This document shows, piece after piece, positions 9,687 to 19,982 of a DNA stretch of 64,000 bases. Positions within the stretch are counted from its first letter, which is position 1. Every line of letters begins with the position of its first letter. This DNA comes from an uncultured Phascolarctobacterium sp. Its GTDB lineage: Bacteria > Bacillota > Negativicutes > Acidaminococcales > Acidaminococcaceae. The notes under the pieces were generated by a model. That model was not told where the DNA came from, did not search any database, and worked only from the letters and a program-made list of their open reading frames with translations. The translations under genes and the position numbers were made by a program. The stretch lies in assembly GCA_947630795.1 (NCBI GenBank), contig CANRJC010000002.1, positions 86,146 through 150,145 on the forward strand, read 5' to 3'.

Positions 9687-10682
9687 ATGATGATGAAGAA
9701 GATCTTTCTTTGCCTCCTTTTGTGCTTGCTCGCAGCCGGCTGCGGCGGCGAACAGGAAAAGAAGACCGCTCATTTGGTCCTTTATTCGGAACTGGAGCCG
9801 GCCTTGACAGAGGCTATAGTGACGGCATATAATGCGGAGAACAAACATCAGGCCCAGCTGGCCCCCGTCTACGAGCTGAAAGAAGGGGTTAAGGCCGACC
9901 TGGTGCTGGCAGAACAGCGCACCCTGTACGGCCTGAAAGCGGATAAAAGGCTGCAGGCCTTCGAGTGCCGAGAGGCCGCCAGGCTCCCGGCCGGCTTCAA
10001 AGACGAAGAGGGCCTTTGGTACGGAGCCTTCTACGATCCCGCAGTCTTTTTGGTGAATCAAAATTTCAGCCGCAGCATCGGGCAGGAGAACCTGCACGGT
10101 TGGGCCGACCTGCAGAAAAGGCCGGGGAGATTGCGTTTGGCCATGGAGAGCCTCACCGACATCCCTTCCACCGGCAACTTCATCGGCGCCCTGGCGGACA
10201 AAATGGGAGAGACTCAGGCTTTGAGCTACCTGTTCACTCTCCACGACTTCATCGGCCACTACAGCCGCTTCCCCTTCACGCCGGTGCGGATGGCGGCGGT
10301 GGGAGACGCAGACGTGGCCATCACCCGCCGCAGCTACGTGTTCAAATATTTGGAGAGCAACTTCCCTGCCTATGTGGTCTACCCCGAGGAAGGCACGCCG
10401 GTGAACCTGTACGGCGTGGGGATGCTGAAGGAGAGCAGGGCCGCAAAAGAGTGCGGCGCCTTCGCCTCCTGGCTGCTGACAGACAGCGACATGAGGAGAG
10501 TGTGCCTCAGCCAAAACAGCGGCTACCTTTTTCTTTTGGATCAGCCGGGAGCAAGAGACGCAGCAGCTAAATTGTGGCTGAACCGCACTTATCTTTTGAA
10601 CAGCAAACAGGAACTGCTGAAAAACATGTGGCTGGAGCGGGTGCGTTTCAGCCCCAAAGAAGAACAAGAGGAAAAAGAATGA
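9687..10682 (+). CDS. Extracellular solute-binding lipoprotein (ABC type)
   Basis: The protein starts with a lipoprotein signal (hydrophobic residues 4-17, lipobox LAAGC with the modified Cys near residue 19) and continues as a periplasmic-binding-protein fold of about 310 residues of the Fe(3+)/polyamine type 1 class, seen in LVLYSELEPALTEAIVTAY near the N-terminus. No permease or ATPase gene is adjacent, which is odd for a transporter subunit. It overlaps rimO by four bases (ATGA), so the two are translationally coupled. Substrate unknown; it could also be a sensor or an orphan binding protein. Three consecutive ATG codons open the frame; the first is used here. Confidence 0.75.
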   Translation: MMMKKIFLCLLLCLLAAGCGGEQEKKTAHLVLYSELEPALTEAIVTAYNAENKHQAQLAPVYELKEGVKADLVLAEQRTLYGLKADKRLQAFECREAARLPAGFKDEEGLWYGAFYDPAVFLVNQNFSRSIGQENLHGWADLQKRPGRLRLAMESLTDIPSTGNFIGALADKMGETQALSYLFTLHDFIGHYSRFPFTPVRMAAVGDADVAITRRSYVFKYLESNFPAYVVYPEEGTPVNLYGVGMLKESRAAKECGAFASWLLTDSDMRRVCLSQNSGYLFLLDQPGARDAAAKLWLNRTYLLNSKQELLKNMWLERVRFSPKEEQEEKE

Positions 10683-12031
10683 AGATAGCATTGGTCAGCT
10701 TGGGTTGCCCCAAAAACACAGTGGACGCCGAGGTGATGGCAGGCCTCATCGCCGCCCGCGGCTGGACCGTTTGTCAGGACTCGGCGGAGGCGGAGACGAT
10801 AGTGGTCAACACCTGCGGTTTCATCGAGAGCGCCAAAGAAGAGTCCATCGGCACGATTTTGGAAGAAGCTCAGCATAAAGAAAAGGGGAAGTGCCGCCTT
10901 TTGATCGTCAGCGGCTGCTTGGCCCAGCGCTACGCCGACGACTTGCTGGCAGAACTGCCGGAGATAGATGCGGTGTGCGGCACCGCCGCTTTTTGCGATC
11001 TGCCGTGGGTGATAGAGCAGGCGCTGCAGGGCCGCCGTTTCAAACACCTGCTGCCCTTAAAAGAACCGGACTTCAAACGCCTGCCTCGGGTGCCGAGCAC
11101 ACCGGCTCATTATGCCTATTTGAAGATCGCCGAAGGCTGCGACAATTGCTGTTCCTATTGCGTCATCCCCTACATCCGCGGGCCCTACAAGTCGCGCCCC
11201 TTGGAAGAAGTGATAGCCGAAGCGGAAGGTTTGGCGGCGAGAGGCGTGAAAGAATTGATAGTGGTGGCCCAAGACACCGCCCGCTACGGCGAAGACCTGA
11301 CGGGACGGCTGCAGCTGGCCGAACTTTTGCGCCGTTTGGACAGGATAGAAGGACTGAAGTGGATACGGCTCCTTTATCTATACCCGGAAAATATCACCGA
11401 CGAATTGCTCGAGACCATCAGAACGTCCCAAAAAGTGTGCCGCTATATAGACCTGCCCCTGCAGCACGCAAGCGACAAAGTGCTGCGCGAGATGAACCGG
11501 CGGGACAGCCGCCAAAGCCTAGAAGGCTTGCTGAAAAAAATACGCACTGCCCTGCCCGACGCAGTGCTGCGCACCACCTTCATCGTAGGCTTCCCCGGAG
11601 AAACGGAGGAAGATTTTCAAGAATTGCTGGCTTTCGTGAAAGAGCAGCGCTTCGATCACGCCGGCGTCTTCACCTATTCTCAAGAAGAGGGCACCGAAGC
11701 GGGAGCGCGGCCGGACCAGATCCCCGAAGAAGTGAAAGAAGAACGCAGCGACAGATTGATGGCGGCGCAGGCAGCTATCGCCGAAGAACTGGAGCGGGCG
11801 CTGGAAGGCAGAGTGCTGGAAGCGGTCATCGAAGAAGCATTGGGAGACGAAGGCGACGGCCTTTACCGTTACGCCGCCCGCAGCTATCGGGAAGCGCCGG
11901 AGATCGACGGCAGCCTCTACGTAGAGAGCAGGCAGCCGTTAGAGACAGGCACTTTCCTGCCGGTGCGGGTGCAGCAGGGCTTCACCTACGAAGCGGTGGC
12001 CGTGCCCTTGGCGGAGGAGGAAGAGCCATGA
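10679..12031 (+). CDS. rimO: Ribosomal protein uS12 methylthiotransferase RimO
   Basis: RimO adds a methylthio group to an Asp of ribosomal protein uS12. The 450-residue protein has the three family parts: an N-terminal UPF0004 domain with cysteines in SLGCPKN, VNTCGF and VSGCLAQ, a radical SAM core with CDNCCSYC (near residues 154-161), and a C-terminal TRAM domain. The ATG at 10679 overlaps the stop of the upstream lipoprotein gene (ATGA), and its own stop overlaps the cinA start in the same way, so these three genes form a tightly coupled operon. Confidence 0.95.
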   Translation: MKIALVSLGCPKNTVDAEVMAGLIAARGWTVCQDSAEAETIVVNTCGFIESAKEESIGTILEEAQHKEKGKCRLLIVSGCLAQRYADDLLAELPEIDAVCGTAAFCDLPWVIEQALQGRRFKHLLPLKEPDFKRLPRVPSTPAHYAYLKIAEGCDNCCSYCVIPYIRGPYKSRPLEEVIAEAEGLAARGVKELIVVAQDTARYGEDLTGRLQLAELLRRLDRIEGLKWIRLLYLYPENITDELLETIRTSQKVCRYIDLPLQHASDKVLREMNRRDSRQSLEGLLKKIRTALPDAVLRTTFIVGFPGETEEDFQELLAFVKEQRFDHAGVFTYSQEEGTEAGARPDQIPEEVKEERSDRLMAAQAAIAEELERALEGRVLEAVIEEALGDEGDGLYRYAARSYREAPEIDGSLYVESRQPLETGTFLPVRVQQGFTYEAVAVPLAEEEEP

Positions 12032-13317
12032 ACGCAGAGGTGATCACCACCGGCACCGAACTGTTGTTGGGGGAGATCGTCAACGTCAACTTTCCCTATT
12101 TGGCCCGCAATTTGAACAAGCGGGGCTTCAATGTGCTGTATGAGACCACGGTGGGCGACAATCCCCGGCGTTTGGTGCAGGTGCTGGCTGCTGCCCGCGA
12201 GAGAGCGGACATCATCATCACCACCGGAGGCTTGGGCCCCACCCGCGGCGACGTGACCAGAGAAGCGCTGTGCTCTCTTTGGGGGCTGAAACTTTCTTTC
12301 GACGCCGGCGTGTGGGCCGATATAACCGCTTTCATGCAAAAAAGAGGAAGGCAGCTGACGGAGAACAACAGGCAGCAGGCCATGGTGCCCGAAGGGGCCC
12401 AAGTGCTGCCCAACCCGGTGGGCACCGCCCCGGGGCTGTGGCTGGAAAAAGAGGGGAAGCTCTACATCCTCTTGCCGGGGCCGCCGGGGGAAGTGAAAGA
12501 ACTGTGCGAGGCCCAAGTGTGGCCCCGTTTGGCAGCCCGCTTCGGGCAAGAGGGCATCATCCTCAGCCGCACTCTCCACTTGCGCAACATCGGCGAATCG
12601 ATGGCCGCCGCTTTGCTGGACAAAGTTATAAAAGAGCAGAGCAACCCCACCTTGGCTCTTTATGCCCGCAAAGGCGAGATCTTGCTGCGGCTCACCGCCA
12701 AAAGCCGTGACGAAAAAGAAGCAGCCGCTCTTTTAGACCCGCTGGAAGAAAAATGCAGGGCCCTTTTAGGCTCCTACGTTTACGGCGTAGACGACGCCAC
12801 CATCGCCGCCACCGTAGGGAAATTGCTGCTGAAGCAAAAGAGCACGGTGGCCCTGGCCGAGAGCTGCAGCGGCGGCTTGGCCAGCAGCCTCCTCACCGAT
12901 GTGCCCGGCAGCAGCGCCTATTTGTTGGGCAGCGTGGTGTGCTATACGGAGAAAGTGAAAGAAAAGATCGTGGGCGTGAAGGGCGAGACCTTGGCAAGAT
13001 TCACCGCCGTCAGCCCCGAGACCGCCTGCGAGATGGCCATGGGCATCCGCTCTCTGCTGGGCAGCACCTACGGCATCGGCATCACCGGCAATGCCGGGCC
13101 GGAGGCCAGCTGCGGCAAACCGGCGGGGCTGGTGTACATCGCCTTGGCCACAGAGCAGCACTGCTGCTGTCAGCGCTATTTCTTTCAGGCAGACCGCACC
13201 GATAACAAGATGCGCATAGCTCAAAGCGCTCTCTCCATGCTGCTGGAAGAATTGTTGACAAGGGAGACCGGGGGACCAACGGACCTCGAGACCACTCTCT
13301 CTATACATGTACATTAA
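12028..13317 (+). CDS. cinA: CinA-family NMN deamidase / competence-damage protein
   Basis: A 429-residue CinA protein. The N-terminal molybdopterin-binding-like (COG1058) domain opens with AEVITTGTELLLGEIVN, and the C-terminal domain (about residues 265-415; family motif AESCSGGLAS) carries nicotinamide-nucleotide amidase activity in characterised members. The ATG at 12028 overlaps the rimO stop. In Firmicutes cinA is often followed by recA; here a DEAD-box helicase gene follows after 73 bp, and recA is not in the window. Confidence 0.93.
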   Translation: MNAEVITTGTELLLGEIVNVNFPYLARNLNKRGFNVLYETTVGDNPRRLVQVLAAARERADIIITTGGLGPTRGDVTREALCSLWGLKLSFDAGVWADITAFMQKRGRQLTENNRQQAMVPEGAQVLPNPVGTAPGLWLEKEGKLYILLPGPPGEVKELCEAQVWPRLAARFGQEGIILSRTLHLRNIGESMAAALLDKVIKEQSNPTLALYARKGEILLRLTAKSRDEKEAAALLDPLEEKCRALLGSYVYGVDDATIAATVGKLLLKQKSTVALAESCSGGLASSLLTDVPGSSAYLLGSVVCYTEKVKEKIVGVKGETLARFTAVSPETACEMAMGIRSLLGSTYGIGITGNAGPEASCGKPAGLVYIALATEQHCCCQRYFFQADRTDNKMRIAQSALSMLLEELLTRETGGPTDLETTLSIHVH

Positions 13318-13390
13318 AATAAAAGTGCTGTAAATTATCTTGCAATACTCTGCATTAAATACAGAAAATAAAACACACGGAGGAAAATAG

Positions 13391-14983
<1,593 letters not shown>

Positions 14984-15025
14984 AAGAGCGCCGCTTGCAA
15001 AAGAGCGGCTGAAGGACGTGTTTTT

Positions 15026-16840
15026 ATGCCGAATATCAGCGGCAACACCAAAGGCATCAGGGCCTCCGTCCTGAGCGAACTGGAAACTTTATACGACTAC
15101 CGCATCGAAGACGGCCAGCTCATCACCGCCGAGCTGGCGATGAAGCTGGCTGCTTTCAGCACGCAAGTGAAGAGAGAAGCGGCAGTTTATTGCAACAGGG
15201 CAGGGAAGATCGTCAGCGTCTCTATCGGCGACGTGGGCACTGTGGACCTGCCTCCCGTGGAAGGCCGGCGAGGCGCCGGCCGCCTCTCGGGCCTGCGCTG
15301 CTTCCACACTCACCCCGGGGGCAGCAGCGCTTTGAGCGGGGTAGATATCTCCGCTCTCAAAAATTTCAGGCTGGACTGCATGCTGGCTATCGGCGCCGCC
15401 CAAGACCCGGCCAAAAGCACTGTGAGCTTTGCGGTCTTAGACGGCTGCAAAGACGGCGAATATCACACAGACGAATTCGGCCCCATGACTTTGACGGAAG
15501 CGGAAAACATCTTCTTCCCCAATTTCATCGCCACCATAGAAAAATTGCTGGCTCCCCAAGAAGGCTCCCAAAGTTTAGCCGCAGCCCCGGAGCGGGCGGT
15601 GCTGGTGGGGATGGACTACGGCCGCCAAGACACGCTGGGCTGGACCTTGGAAGACAGCGTGGAGGAATTGAAGCAATTGGCAGACACTGCCGGCGCTGTG
15701 GTGGTGGCCAAATTTTTGCAAAAGCGGCCCAAGCCTGACCCCGCCTATTTCATCGGCCGGGGGAAGGTGAGAGAGCTGGCCCTTTTCGTTCAGCAGGAAG
15801 CTGTCGACTTGGTGATCTTCGACGATGAGCTCTCGCCGGCTCAGCAGCGCAATTTGGAGCAGGCTGTGGGAGTGCGGGTCTTAGACAGGACGGCCCTGAT
15901 CTTAGACATTTTCGCCCAAAGAGCCAGGACTAACGAAGGCAAATTGCAGGTGGAGCTGGCCCAATTGCAATACACTTTGCCCCGCATCATGGGGAAGGGG
16001 CAGAGCCTCTCCCGCTTGGGGGGCGGCATCGGCACCCGAGGCCCCGGCGAGACCAAATTGGAAGTAGACCGCCGCCGTATCCGCGAAAGGATCGATTATA
16101 TAAAGGGCTGCATCGAAAAGGTGAAGAGCGTGCGGGATCTGCACCGGGCGGGGAGAGAGAAGAGCGAGCTGCCCACTTTGGCCCTCATCGGCTACACCAA
16201 CGCCGGCAAGTCGACCTTATTGAACACTTTGTGCAATGACGATATCTACGCCAAAGATCAGCTTTTCGCCACTTTGGACCCCACCACCCGCCAATTGGAG
16301 CTGCCGGACAAAAGGCAGGCCCTTTTGACCGACACCGTGGGTTTCATCCAGCGGCTGCCTCATCAATTGGTGGCTGCCTTTCGCAGCACCTTGGAGGAAG
16401 TGACGGAGGCGGATCTTCTGCTCCACGTCATCGACGTGAGCCACGACCTCTACAAAGAGCAGAGCAACGCCGTGTATCAGGTGCTGAAAAGTTTGGGGGC
16501 GGCGGACAAGCCCATCATCACCGTTTACAACAAGATCGACAAACTGCCGGAGGGCAGCGGCTTGGCCCAGCGTTTGGCTCAAGAAGAGGGCAGCGTGTGC
16601 ATCTCCGCGAAAAAGGGGCTGAACCTAGACGCCCTCTTGGAGACGGCGGCCGATCATCTGCGCCTGCAGAGCTCGGAAGAGAGCTATCTTATCCCCTACA
16701 GCGAGGGGAGCGTGCTGAACCGGCTCCACGACAGCGGCACGGTTTTGAGGGAAGACTATTTGGCGGAAGGCACTTTGCTGAAAGTGCGGCTGCCTCTAAA
16801 AGAGGCGGCTAAATATGCAGCCTATCTGTATGAGGAGTGA
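15026..16840 (+). CDS. hflX: GTPase HflX with N-terminal JAMM-like extension
   Basis: HflX is a ribosome-splitting GTPase. The standard part (residues about 190-604) has the glycine-rich HflX N-domain and the G domain: GYTNAGKS (about 389), DPTTRQ, DTVGFI, NKID. The protein is about 180 residues longer than E. coli-type HflX. The extension contains HTHPGGSSALSGVD at residues 94-107, which fits the JAMM/MPN metalloprotease motif HxHx7SxxD exactly, with Glu51 43 residues upstream as the expected catalytic acid. I know long HflX proteins occur in clostridia-like bacteria, but whether this domain is an active peptidase is unknown. The ATG at 15026 follows a modest AAGGACG site. Confidence 0.92.
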   Translation: MPNISGNTKGIRASVLSELETLYDYRIEDGQLITAELAMKLAAFSTQVKREAAVYCNRAGKIVSVSIGDVGTVDLPPVEGRRGAGRLSGLRCFHTHPGGSSALSGVDISALKNFRLDCMLAIGAAQDPAKSTVSFAVLDGCKDGEYHTDEFGPMTLTEAENIFFPNFIATIEKLLAPQEGSQSLAAAPERAVLVGMDYGRQDTLGWTLEDSVEELKQLADTAGAVVVAKFLQKRPKPDPAYFIGRGKVRELALFVQQEAVDLVIFDDELSPAQQRNLEQAVGVRVLDRTALILDIFAQRARTNEGKLQVELAQLQYTLPRIMGKGQSLSRLGGGIGTRGPGETKLEVDRRRIRERIDYIKGCIEKVKSVRDLHRAGREKSELPTLALIGYTNAGKSTLLNTLCNDDIYAKDQLFATLDPTTRQLELPDKRQALLTDTVGFIQRLPHQLVAAFRSTLEEVTEADLLLHVIDVSHDLYKEQSNAVYQVLKSLGAADKPIITVYNKIDKLPEGSGLAQRLAQEEGSVCISAKKGLNLDALLETAADHLRLQSSEESYLIPYSEGSVLNRLHDSGTVLREDYLAEGTLLKVRLPLKEAAKYAAYLYEE

Positions 16841-16850
16841 AGAAAAGATA

Positions 16851-18092
16851 ATGCTCGATGAGCGAAAGCCAGAAGCAAAGGGCTTGGCGGCGGTAGCGGC
16901 TCAGCTGCCCCGCTTGGAAGACATCGCCCTCTTCAACACGGCCAAGGTGCTGGCCGCTTTCAAAGCAGAACAGGTGTCCGACTATTATTTGAAGCCCAGC
17001 AGCGGCTACGGCTACAACGACGTGGGCCGCGAAAAGCTGGACGCCGTCTACGCCCGCGTCTTCAAGACCGAGGCGGCCTTGGTGCGCAGCCACTTCGTAT
17101 CGGGCACCCACGCTTTGGCGGTGGCTCTTTTGGGGAACCTGCGCCCGGGGGACGAGCTGGTGGCGGTGACCGGCGCCCCCTACGACACCATGCAGACGGT
17201 GATAGGCAGCCCGGTGAAAACGCCCGGCTCCCTCGTCGACCTAGGGGTCATCTATAAAGAAGTGCCTATGGAGGGGAGCAGCGCCGATCTTGCGGCCATC
17301 AAAAAAACGGTGACCCCTGCCACCCGCATGGTGCACATCCAGCGCAGCCGGGGCTACAGCGCCGTGCGGGAGAGCCTGAGCGTGGCGGAGATCGGCCGCA
17401 TCTGCGCCTGCGTGAAAGAGATCAACCCGCAGATCATCTGTTTCGTGGACAATTGTTACGGCGAATTTTGCGAGAAAGAAGAGCCTACGGAGGCGGGGGC
17501 CGACCTGATGGCCGGGTCTCTCATCAAAAACCCCGGGGGCGGCCTCGCTCCCTGCGGCGGCTACATAGTGGGCCGGGCCGACTTGGTGGAGCAGGCTTCC
17601 TACCGCCTGACGGCCCCGGGCCTGGGGGCGGAGATGGGAGCCACTTTGGGAGATACGGCCCGCGCTTTTTATCAAGGGCTCTTTTTGGCTCCCCACGTGG
17701 TGCTGCAGGCGGTGAAGACGGCTATCTTTGCGGCGGCGGTGTTCGAAGCCTTGGGCTACGAAGTGAGGCCGCAGGCCTCTGTGCCCCGCACCGACATCAT
17801 CCAAGCGGTGACCTTGGGCACGCAGAAAAAATTGGAAGCTTTCTGCGCCGCAGTGCAAAATAATTCACCGGTGGACGCCCACGTGCGGCCGGTGCCGGGA
17901 GAGCTGCCCAGCTATCAAGACTTGGTGGTGATGGCGGCGGGCACCTTCGTGCAAGGCGCTTCCATCGAATTGAGCTGCGACGGTCCCTGCCGGCCTCCCT
18001 ACAACGCCTTCTTTCAAGGAGGGCTCACCTTCGAGCACGGGCGCTTGGCCATCATGGCGGCGGCCGAAGAAGCGGGGCCCTGCGCAAAATAA
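16851..18092 (+). CDS. ynbB: PLP-dependent methionine gamma-lyase-like protein (YnbB / aluminium-resistance family)
   Basis: This protein of about 413 residues belongs to PF06838, fold-type I PLP enzymes annotated as aluminium resistance or methionine gamma-lyase-like. The likely PLP-binding lysine is in SLIKNPGGGLAP, and FVDNCYGEF is the family aspartate region. The hflX-ynbB order is conserved in Firmicutes (B. subtilis ynbA-ynbB). The ATG at 16851 was chosen as the first ATG after the hflX stop; upstream in-frame ATGs at 16815 and 16830 lie inside hflX. The true substrate is not established. A strong terminator follows at 18114. Confidence 0.87.
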   Translation: MLDERKPEAKGLAAVAAQLPRLEDIALFNTAKVLAAFKAEQVSDYYLKPSSGYGYNDVGREKLDAVYARVFKTEAALVRSHFVSGTHALAVALLGNLRPGDELVAVTGAPYDTMQTVIGSPVKTPGSLVDLGVIYKEVPMEGSSADLAAIKKTVTPATRMVHIQRSRGYSAVRESLSVAEIGRICACVKEINPQIICFVDNCYGEFCEKEEPTEAGADLMAGSLIKNPGGGLAPCGGYIVGRADLVEQASYRLTAPGLGAEMGATLGDTARAFYQGLFLAPHVVLQAVKTAIFAAAVFEALGYEVRPQASVPRTDIIQAVTLGTQKKLEAFCAAVQNNSPVDAHVRPVPGELPSYQDLVVMAAGTFVQGASIELSCDGPCRPPYNAFFQGGLTFEHGRLAIMAAAEEAGPCAK

Positions 18093-18113
18093 AAAATGCC
18101 CAAGAAAAAACGA

Positions 18114-18166
18114 GCGTCTGTTCTCTTCGCAAAAAAGAAAGAGAGCAGGCGCTTTTGTTTTTGTTG
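18114..18166 (+). terminator. Intrinsic terminator after ynbB
   Basis: GCGTCTGTTCTCTT pairs with GAGAGCAGGCGC across an A-rich loop and is followed by TTTTGTTTTTG. It closes the long + strand operon. Confidence 0.8.
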
Positions 18167-18167
18167 C

Positions 18168-18193
18168 AAAGGCCCCTTTCGGGGCCTTCCTAT
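18168..18193 (-). terminator. Terminator of the convergent MFS gene
   Basis: A perfect hairpin, AAGGCCCC-GAAA-GGGGCCTT on the minus strand, lies just past the MFS stop and is followed by an A/T-rich stretch with poor but present U runs. It may serve both strands. Confidence 0.65.
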
Positions 18194-18209
18194 ATTAAAA
18201 GGGACATTT

Positions 18210-19433
18210 TTATGCGGCGGGTCTTTGGGGCTCGCCTTTTTGTTTCAAGAGAAGGGCAAGAAGCAGACTGAAGGCCAAAGCGGCGGCGAAGAAGGAGAGG
18301 GTGACGGCGTAGCTTTTGCTGCGCTCGTAAAGCAGAGAGAGGAGCAGCGGGCCGGCGATGCCGGCCAAGCCCCAGGCGGTGAGGATGCGGCCGTGGATGG
18401 CGCTGAGATAGCCGCTGCCGAAGAGATCGCTCAAATAGGCGGGCATGCAGGCGAAGCCGCCGCCGTAGCAGGTGATGATGAGGTAGATGAGCCCCTGAAA
18501 GAGCAGAGCATCTTTTGTGCGGGCCAAAAGAAGAAAGGCGGCTATCTGCAAAGCGAAGAAGGCGATATAGGTGAAAGGGCGGCCGATGCGGTCGCTGACT
18601 GCGGACCACACGAGGCGGCCCAGCCCGTTCAAAAGGCCCACGATGCCCACCATGGAAGCGGCGGCCAGAGGCGAGAGGCCGACGAGTTCCTGAGCCATGG
18701 GGGAGGCCACGGCCAAAAGGGCGATGCCGCAGGTGATGTTGGTGAAAAAGAGCCACCACAAAATTTTGAATTGCCACGTGCTCACCGCCTGAGCGGGCGT
18801 GAAGCTGTTGTCTTTAAGAAGAGAAGCGTAGTGTTGGGGGGCTGCGGCTGCTGCCAACGCTTCGGGGGGCGGAGCGAGATAGAGCGAAGAAGAAAGCATC
18901 AAGAGAAAATAGACGCTGCCCATGATGAGAAAAGTTTGCACCAAGCCCACGCCGGCGATCAAAAGCTGCATCACGGGGGCAGCGATGAGGCCGGCGAAGC
19001 CGAAGCCCATGATGGCCAGGCCTGCTGCCAAGCCTCTGTTCTTGGGAAAATATTTCACCAAGGTGGAGACGGGGGCGATGTAGCCGACACCGAGGCCGAT
19101 GCCGCCGATGACGCCGTAAAAAAGATAGAGCAAAAGCAGGCTGCCCCGGGTGAGGGCGAGGGCGCTGCCCAGCATCCCGCCGGTGAATAGAGCCGTGGCG
19201 ATGAGGCCGCTCTTTTTTGGGCCCAGGTGTTCGACGAAGGAGCCGAGGCTGCCGGCGGAGAGGCCCAAGAAGAGGATGGCGATGGAAAAGATCCACGTAA
19301 CTTCCTGCAGGGTGCAGCCCAAACGGGCCATGATGGGGCGGGCAAGGACGCTCCAGGCATAAACGCTGCCGATGGAGAGGTGGATGCCGATGGCGGCGGC
19401 GACGATCAGCCATTTGTTTTTTGCTTTTTTCAT
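18210..19433 (-). CDS. OFA-family MFS transporter (oxalate/formate antiporter-like)
   Basis: A 407-residue membrane protein with about 12 hydrophobic segments. The N-terminus KNKWLIVAAAIGIHLSIGS and the SVYAWSV motif are typical of the OFA (oxalate:formate antiporter) branch of the major facilitator superfamily. The ATG at 19433 follows GGAGG with 5-nt spacing; the longer open frame up to 19673 runs through the riboswitch and is not coding. The leader is a ZTP-type riboswitch with terminator, so expression should rise when ZTP/ZMP accumulates, that is, when 10-formyl-tetrahydrofolate is short. A formate or one-carbon-related substrate would make sense but is inferred. Confidence 0.88.
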   Translation of the reverse strand: MKKAKNKWLIVAAAIGIHLSIGSVYAWSVLARPIMARLGCTLQEVTWIFSIAILFLGLSAGSLGSFVEHLGPKKSGLIATALFTGGMLGSALALTRGSLLLLYLFYGVIGGIGLGVGYIAPVSTLVKYFPKNRGLAAGLAIMGFGFAGLIAAPVMQLLIAGVGLVQTFLIMGSVYFLLMLSSSLYLAPPPEALAAAAAPQHYASLLKDNSFTPAQAVSTWQFKILWWLFFTNITCGIALLAVASPMAQELVGLSPLAAASMVGIVGLLNGLGRLVWSAVSDRIGRPFTYIAFFALQIAAFLLLARTKDALLFQGLIYLIITCYGGGFACMPAYLSDLFGSGYLSAIHGRILTAWGLAGIAGPLLLSLLYERSKSYAVTLSFFAAALAFSLLLALLLKQKGEPQRPAA

Positions 19434-19473
19434 GTGATCCTCCCGAAAATTGTGATGAGGCTGCGCCGGGGCA

Positions 19474-19575
19474 AAAAAATACCGCCGGGTGCAGAGGGCG
19501 CCCAGACGGTCGGCTGAAAGCCGCTGCGGTCCACGTGGTCGTTTCCACTTATCCGTCAGTTCCGCAACGAGCTGT
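19474..19575 (-). promoter_or_regulatory. ZTP (pfl) riboswitch with intrinsic terminator
   Basis: On the minus strand the leader reads P1 (TTGCGG/CCGCA), an internal strand AACTGACGG, P2 (GTGG-loop-CCAC), GTGGA, hairpin CGGC-TTTCA-GCCG, then ACCGTCTGGGC. This is the layout of the pfl/ZTP aptamer (consensus CUGGCG, GUGG..CCAC, GGGGA, CCGCCUGGGC). The pseudoknot strands covary: consensus GGCG/CGCC is GACGG/CCGTC here. The pseudoknot strand also forms the 5' arm of a terminator (ACCGTCTGGG with CCCGGCGGT, then ATTTTTTT at 19474-19480). This is the expected ligand-on antitermination mechanism. Confidence 0.85.
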
Positions 19576-19590
19576 GAAAGTTGTATTTTT

Positions 19591-19618
19591 ATTGTAACAG
19601 ATATCGGGGCGGCGTCAA
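19591..19618 (-). promoter_or_regulatory. Promoter of the riboswitch-MFS transcript
   Basis: On the minus strand TTGACG (19618-19613) is followed after 16 bp by TACAAT (19596-19591). Transcription would start about 10 nt before the aptamer. Confidence 0.75.
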
Positions 19619-19679
19619 GAAAAATATTTGTAAAATGCGCAGATGTTGTGGAGAAAAGGGGAGGGGAGCACAAGATGGT

Positions 19680-19718
19680 GTGGAGCTTAAAGAGCGTGGA
19701 GTGTGGAGTGTGGAGTTG
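19680..19718 (+). repeat. Heptamer tandem tract (GTGGAGT type)
   Basis: Overlapping copies of GTGGAGT and GTGGAGC form an imperfect 7-bp tandem tract. Related tracts occur at 21308, 30993, 57633, 60171 and 62922, always in intergenic DNA beside the interspersed palindromic repeats. Confidence 0.7.
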
Positions 19719-19727
19719 AGGAAGGCG

Positions 19728-19890
19728 CCAGCTGAGCGGTTCCGGGCTTCCCCAGCTCAGTCATTTAAACCATCTGAGTTTTCAAGGGGAAGGAAGCGTT
19801 AGGGCGCCCTGCTACGCCGGGCACTTCGACACGCTCAGTGAGCGGCGCTATGTGCCCGGCTCGAGCAGGATGTACGGATGTTCAAGAGTG
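19728..19890. repeat. Interspersed palindromic repeat, copy 1
   Basis: This copy contains the blocks CCGGGCTTCCCCAGCTC, GGAAGCGTTAGGGCGCC, GCCGGGCACTTCGAC, CGCTCAGTGAGCGGCG and CCCGGCTCGAGCAG, all of which recur in the other copies in this window. The blocks are partly self-complementary. Confidence 0.75.
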
Positions 19891-19947
19891 TGCAGGCCTA
19901 AAATTTTGCCGAATTTCAAATAGCACTGTCTATTAAAGTTTAAAGCG

Positions 19948-19976
19948 TTGACTTTCGCCTTAGGCTTTGTTACAAT
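19948..19976 (+). promoter_or_regulatory. Promoter of the rpn-linked RNA, copy 1
   Basis: TTGACT (19948-19953), a 17-bp spacer and TACAAT (19971-19976). The same boxes and spacing are kept at the other two copies (29621 and 58976). Confidence 0.8.
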
Positions 19977-19982
19977 AAAGGT

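Noticed and set aside
10891..12027. Upstream part of the long open frame leading into cinA
   Set aside because: Out-of-frame reading of rimO; cinA starts at the ATGA overlap at 12028.
18096..19190. 364-codon open frame antisense to the MFS gene
   Set aside because: Low-complexity, Gly/Ala/Glu-rich shadow; the minus strand has a coherent membrane protein with riboswitch and promoter.
19434..19673. N-terminal extension of the MFS protein
   Set aside because: It would translate the ZTP aptamer and promoter; the ATG at 19433 has an ideal GGAGG.
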